Shown here in pieces: positions 60,702 through 64,000 of a stretch of DNA of 64,000 nucleotides. A program made the translations under genes and the position numbers. The stretch lies in contig NZ_JACJLR010000001.1 in the NCBI RefSeq assembly GCF_016902345.1, positions 1 through 64,000 of the forward strand, in the 5' to 3' direction. Each line of letters starts with the position of its first letter. The first letter of the stretch is position 1. The DNA is from Mediterraneibacter glycyrrhizinilyticus (GTDB lineage: Bacteria; Bacillota; Clostridia; Lachnospirales; Lachnospiraceae). Below the pieces are notes generated by a model. It was not told the DNA's origin. It saw only the letters and a program-made list of their open reading frames with translations, and did no database searches.

Positions 60702-61825
60702 GCAGAGAAAGTATGAGACAGGGAAAGGAACAGCGGGTCATAAAGGACAGCCTGTTCCCGGTCTCCCTCTTCGCGATCTACCTGGGCGTTCTGTCCCTGA
60801 TGTCAGGGATCCATCAGGGGCTTGTGGTGCTGATCAACGCCTTTGACTGGAACGAGGTGGTCCAGACCGCCATACCGATAGTTTACTGGGGATGTGTTGC
60901 GGTGGGCCTGACCCTGTTTACGAGAAAGAAGATAAAGGATACTTATGAGGCTCCGCTCCATATGCTGGCGGAGGCGACAGAGCAGGTGTCAAACGGAGAT
61001 TTTTCCGTGTATGTCCCCACGATCCACACAGCGGACCGGCTGGACTACCTGGATGTTATGATCCTGGATTTTAACAGGATGGTGGAGGAACTTGGCAGCG
61101 TGGAGACGCTGAAGACGGATTTTGTGTCCAATGTCTCACATGAAATGAAGACGCCCATCTCTGTCATCAAGAACTATGCAGAGCTTCTGCAGACAGGGAA
61201 GGGGACCGGGGAAGAACGGAAGGAATATGCCCGGAATATCGAGGAGGCAGCGGCGCGCCTTTCTGACCTGATCAGCAATATCCTCCGGCTGAACAAGCTG
61301 GAAAACCAGCGGATCGATCCGGAGATCGAAAGCTATGACCTGTGCGGACAGCTGGAAGAATGTATCCTGCACTATGAGGAACTGTGGGATGAGAAAGACC
61401 TGGAGCTGGAAGTGGACATGGAGGAGAAGGCTGTCGTGCAGGCAGACAGGAGCCTGATGGAGATGGTGTGGAACAATCTGCTCTCCAACGCGATCAAGTT
61501 CACAGAGCCCGGCGGCAGTGTTTCCATACGCCAGACTACATCGGCAGATCATGTTGAAGTGGCGGTCACGGACACCGGATGCGGGATGAGCAGGGAAAAT
61601 GTGCGCCATATATTCGATAAATTCTATCAGGGGGACACCTCTCACTCAAAAGAAGGAAACGGACTGGGGCTCGCCCTTGTCCAGAGGATCCTGACTCTGA
61701 TGAACGGCGAGATCTCGGTCATCAGCGAGGAGGGAAAGGGGAGCACGTTCACAGTAAGGCTTCCCGTATCGCCGGAAAAGGGCGAAAGAGAGCAGAACGG
61801 AGGAAACAGGCATGGCGGAGAATAG
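60698..61825 (+). CDS. sensor histidine kinase
   Basis: The kinase has 375 residues. ATG 60698 overlaps the response-regulator stop. Two transmembrane helices are at residues 18-40 and 55-75 with only a short loop outside, then a HAMP-like linker, the phosphorylation site His148 in NVSHEMKTP and the ATPase domain with N-box NNLLSNAIKF, DTGCGM (G1), the F-box FDKFYQGDTSHS and GNGLGLAL (G2). It probably senses membrane stress, because its outside loop is small. It phosphorylates the response regulator. It overlaps the next gene by 14 bp. Confidence 0.93.
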   Translation: MSRESMRQGKEQRVIKDSLFPVSLFAIYLGVLSLMSGIHQGLVVLINAFDWNEVVQTAIPIVYWGCVAVGLTLFTRKKIKDTYEAPLHMLAEATEQVSNGDFSVYVPTIHTADRLDYLDVMILDFNRMVEELGSVETLKTDFVSNVSHEMKTPISVIKNYAELLQTGKGTGEERKEYARNIEEAAARLSDLISNILRLNKLENQRIDPEIESYDLCGQLEECILHYEELWDEKDLELEVDMEEKAVVQADRSLMEMVWNNLLSNAIKFTEPGGSVSIRQTTSADHVEVAVTDTGCGMSRENVRHIFDKFYQGDTSHSKEGNGLGLALVQRILTLMNGEISVISEEGKGSTFTVRLPVSPEKGEREQNGGNRHGGE

Positions 61826-62384
61826 GACAAGGAGAACCGGAGGGGTTATAGGTTATGAATATAAAGAAGTGGTGACAGATCCGGGTCAGGCGTCATTTCT
61901 CATGGACGGTTATGCCAATTTCGGCTGGGAGGTCGATGAGAATGTGATGCCGGGAGGACGGGAGAAGTATCCGGAGAGAGCAGGATCCCCGCAGCACAGA
62001 AAGACAGTGATCCGGCTCAAACGGGACCGGAAGATCATCAACAAGATGGAACTGACAAGGCTCCAGAGGAACTTCGAGGCCTGTGTCTCCCAGATCGCTC
62101 AGCTCGAGAAGGAGAAGACGTCGCGCCCGATGGCTGCCGCGCTTACGGTGGGGATCCTGGGAACCGCGTTCATGGCGGGATCCACTTTTGCCGTGACGGC
62201 GGAACCGCCGATGGTCGCACTCTGCGTCGTCCTTGCAGTCCCGGGCTTCCTGGGGTGGATCCTCCCCTATTTTCTGTACAGAGCGGGAGTGAGAAAGCAG
62301 ACGGAAAAGATCACGCCGCTGATCGAGGAGAAGTACGATGAGATCTATGAGATCTGTGAGAAGGGAAACAAACTGCTAGGCTGA
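61812..62384 (+). CDS. conserved hypothetical membrane protein with two helices
   Basis: This 190-residue protein starts at ATG 61812 with GGAGG-like sequence within the end of the kinase gene. Residues 15-45 (GYEYKEVVTDPGQASFLMDGYANFGW) are conserved in a clostridial family of unknown function. A coiled helix (RLQRNFEACVSQIAQLEKEK) precedes two hydrophobic segments near 110-130 and 133-155, and a charged tail follows. Probably linked to the sensor kinase by co-transcription. Function not recognised. Confidence 0.7.
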   Translation: MAENRTRRTGGVIGYEYKEVVTDPGQASFLMDGYANFGWEVDENVMPGGREKYPERAGSPQHRKTVIRLKRDRKIINKMELTRLQRNFEACVSQIAQLEKEKTSRPMAAALTVGILGTAFMAGSTFAVTAEPPMVALCVVLAVPGFLGWILPYFLYRAGVRKQTEKITPLIEEKYDEIYEICEKGNKLLG

Positions 62385-62390
62385 ACGGAG

Positions 62391-62490
62391 GTTTCAGTTG
62401 ACACCGCACTCAGGGGCAGGAAAATGCAGCGTCATGTTTACATGTAAGAGGCATTTTCCTGCCCCTGAGTGCAGGTGACTTAAATGTAAC
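62391..62490. repeat. dispersed ~100-bp hairpin repeat (copy B)
   Basis: A perfect 22-bp stem (62406-62427 with 62451-62472) encloses a 23-nt loop starting agcgtcatg. Outer arms are gtttcagttgacacc and a weaker ggtgact...gtaac. The stem differs from copy A by paired changes. Just after it, TTGACA at 62494-62499 could be a -35 box for the SirTM gene. Confidence 0.9.
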
Positions 62491-62578
62491 TATTGACATT
62501 ACAACCACGAGGTGCTATCCTGAAACTGTGAGATGTAACAGAGGGTATTACAGATTCGCTGACAGTAAAGGAGCAGGT

Positions 62579-63568
62579 ATGGCAATTCAGATACGAAGCA
62601 GGAAAAAGACGAAGAAAGTTGATTTTATGCAGTTTTTAAGCGGAGTGCCGGCGAGAGACTATGTATTTCAGCGCACCCCGTACGAGGAACAGATAAAGGA
62701 GGCTGCAAAGCTTCTGCGAAAGGCGGACGCGGTGATCATCGGCGCCGGGGCCGGACTTTCCACGGCGGCAGGGCTGAGTTACGGCGGAAAGAGGTTTACG
62801 GACAATTTCGGAGAATTTATCGAAAAGTACGGCACGGCGATGACCGACATGTACAGCGCAGGATTCTATCCCTTTCCGACGGAGGAGGCGAAGTGGGGAT
62901 ACTGGTCAAAGCACGTATGCCTGAACCGGATCCGGCCGGACGGTCTTCCCCTTTACCGGGCAGTCTGTGAACTGGTCAAAGAGAAACCTCATTTTGTCCT
63001 GACGACCAATGTGGATCATCAGTTCTGGAAAGCGGGATTTGCAGATGAGGAGATCTTCGCCACCCAGGGAGATTACGGGGAGATCCAGTGCGCCAGAGGG
63101 TGTCATGACAAGGTGTATGACGCTGTCGGGCTGCTCCTTGAGATGGATCAGGCCCGGGAAGAATGTAAGATCCCGTCTTCCATGGTGCCGAAGTGTCCGG
63201 TCTGCGGCGGAAATATGGCGATGCATCTCCGGTGCGATCAGTATTTTGTGGAGGAAGAACACTGGCATGAGGCAGCAGCCCACTATGCGGATTTCATGAG
63301 AGAACACCGGAAAGAGCATGTGGTGCTGCTGGAACTGGGTGTTGGATTCAACACGCCGACCATTATCCGTTTCCCTTTTGAGAAGATGGTCAGGGAAAAC
63401 GAGCGCTGGTCTCTGATCCGCCTGAACCTGGACGAGGCGGTGGTGCCGGAGAGTCTGGGCGGACGCGCCGTGGGCATCAATGAAGATATCGCCAGGAGCA
63501 TACAAGATATCAAAGACAGTATGGAAGCGGACAGATACGGAAAGGGGGCGGACTGTGATGCCCGATAG
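62579..63568 (+). CDS. SirTM-like sirtuin (candidate protein ADP-ribosyltransferase)
   Basis: The protein has 329 residues. ATG 62579 follows AAAGGAGC. The NAD-binding start is [18 protein letters not shown] (residues 53-70) and the [13 protein letters not shown] segment holds Asn144 and Asp146. The sirtuin HG catalytic motif is replaced by TQGD (Gln163), as in class M sirtuins, which ADP-ribosylate proteins rather than deacetylate. A zinc ribbon is suggested by CARGC and CPVCGG. The next gene, a zinc macrodomain, would remove the ADP-ribose. The two overlap by eleven bases. The GcvH-L/lipoate ligase genes known from Staphylococcus operons are not seen in this window. Confidence 0.85.
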   Translation: MAIQIRSRKKTKKVDFMQFLSGVPARDYVFQRTPYEEQIKEAAKLLRKADAVIIGAGAGLSTAAGLSYGGKRFTDNFGEFIEKYGTAMTDMYSAGFYPFPTEEAKWGYWSKHVCLNRIRPDGLPLYRAVCELVKEKPHFVLTTNVDHQFWKAGFADEEIFATQGDYGEIQCARGCHDKVYDAVGLLLEMDQAREECKIPSSMVPKCPVCGGNMAMHLRCDQYFVEEEHWHEAAAHYADFMREHRKEHVVLLELGVGFNTPTIIRFPFEKMVRENERWSLIRLNLDEAVVPESLGGRAVGINEDIARSIQDIKDSMEADRYGKGADCDAR

Positions 63569-64000
63569 GAAACAGGAGGAACGTCTGGACTATCTTCTCC
63601 GGGAATTCAAAGAAGACTCTGTGAGATACCGGGATCTGGAAGTGGGAGAGGACTATGCGGAGAAGAGAATGGCGCTGCGGTCGCTCATGAACATCCGGAT
63701 GCCGGGTGAGATGGCGCAGGATGTGGTCCGGGTGCAGGATGAGTTCCTCACGGAAGAAGCGGAAGAGAAGGGCATCGTGACCCTGGAGCAGATTCCGACA
63801 GCCGTGCAGCAGTACGGGAGCAGCCATCCTTTTGCGGAGAAGATCTCCGTCTGGCAGGGAGATATCACCCGGCTTCGCGTCGGAGCCATCGTAAATGCGG
63901 CGAACTCCCGGATGCTGGGCTGTTTTGTCCCGTGCCACCAGTGTATCGACAATGCCATCCACAGTGCGGCAGGGATCGAACTGCGGGAGGAGTGCAGCCA
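63558..64000 (+). CDS. zinc-dependent macrodomain ADP-ribosyl hydrolase (partial)
   Basis: The open frame continues past the window end. The first ~95 residues are a helical extension ([34 protein letters not shown]) found in this group. The macrodomain starts [44 protein letters not shown] near residue 100, with the GDIT and NAANS ADP-ribose motifs and Cys/His/Cys positions expected for zinc binding. It is known that such enzymes reverse SirTM modification. ATG 63558 overlaps the SirTM stop. Its end cannot be seen. Confidence 0.88.
   Translation, partial: MPDRKQEERLDYLLREFKEDSVRYRDLEVGEDYAEKRMALRSLMNIRMPGEMAQDVVRVQDEFLTEEAEEKGIVTLEQIPTAVQQYGSSHPFAEKISVWQGDITRLRVGAIVNAANSRMLGCFVPCHQCIDNAIHSAAGIELREECS

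Overview
The window looks like the chromosome of a gut Lachnospiraceae (Clostridia; mid-GC, probably near Blautia, Dorea or Clostridium scindens). This rests on the mix of genes: iron alcohol dehydrogenases, a 2-hydroxyacyl-CoA dehydratase with its activase, a SPASM radical-SAM maturase, several MATE pumps, AzlCD, EcsC and DUF4143 proteins, cytidylate-kinase-like proteins, and strong AGGAGG ribosome sites. There are no rRNA or tRNA genes, CRISPR arrays, phage genes or complete insertion sequences.

Layout. 1-3.3 kb: nuclease fragment, LysR regulator, Fe-S aldo/keto reductase, flavodoxin. 3.5-10.97 kb: an AT-richer LacI-controlled ABC/GH13/GH32 operon for sucrose-like or fructo-oligosaccharides, closed by good terminators. 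11.1-21.8 kb: MetY, MATE, and a redox/hydrolase cluster with two paralogous alcohol dehydrogenases and two paralogous alpha/beta hydrolases, much of it decayed, then an HTH-HATPase-DUF4325 protein. 21.9-27.98 kb: HxlR, Rpn-type nuclease, a radical-SAM locus with a possible 48-residue precursor peptide, AzlCD. 28.1-33.2 kb: a circularly permuted ATP-grasp / alpha-E / transglutaminase / two deacylase operon. 33.2-48.1 kb: a graveyard of broken genes (DUF362, dehydratase, PDDEXK ATPase, aldo/keto reductase, MerR, EcsC, GH125, PTS EIIBC, GH1) among intact permease, DUF4143 and regulator genes. 48.3-56.8 kb: two cytidylate-kinase-like genes, lipoproteins, two MATE genes behind structured leaders, a type I toxin-antitoxin pair, and a sugar acetyltransferase. 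57-64 kb: a small alarmone synthetase, MarR/MFS, a two-component system, and a sirtuin/macrodomain ADP-ribosylation pair cut by the window end.

The most striking property is the number of genes with precise internal deletions. About fifteen genes keep the two ends of a recognisable family but lack the middle, in frame or out of frame, often with a short direct repeat that could sit at the join. Other genes have single-base homopolymer frameshifts or a stop codon. With the dispersed ~100-bp hairpin repeats, this suggests a chromosome segment undergoing deletion-driven decay, or an assembly artefact that read mapping would reveal.

Intact functional groups: a saccharide operon without its own ATPase subunit, so a shared ATPase is probably used; a peptide-ligase-like operon whose first gene is frameshifted; a possible RiPP locus behind an HxlR-type operator; and a SirTM/Zn-macrodomain write-and-erase pair.
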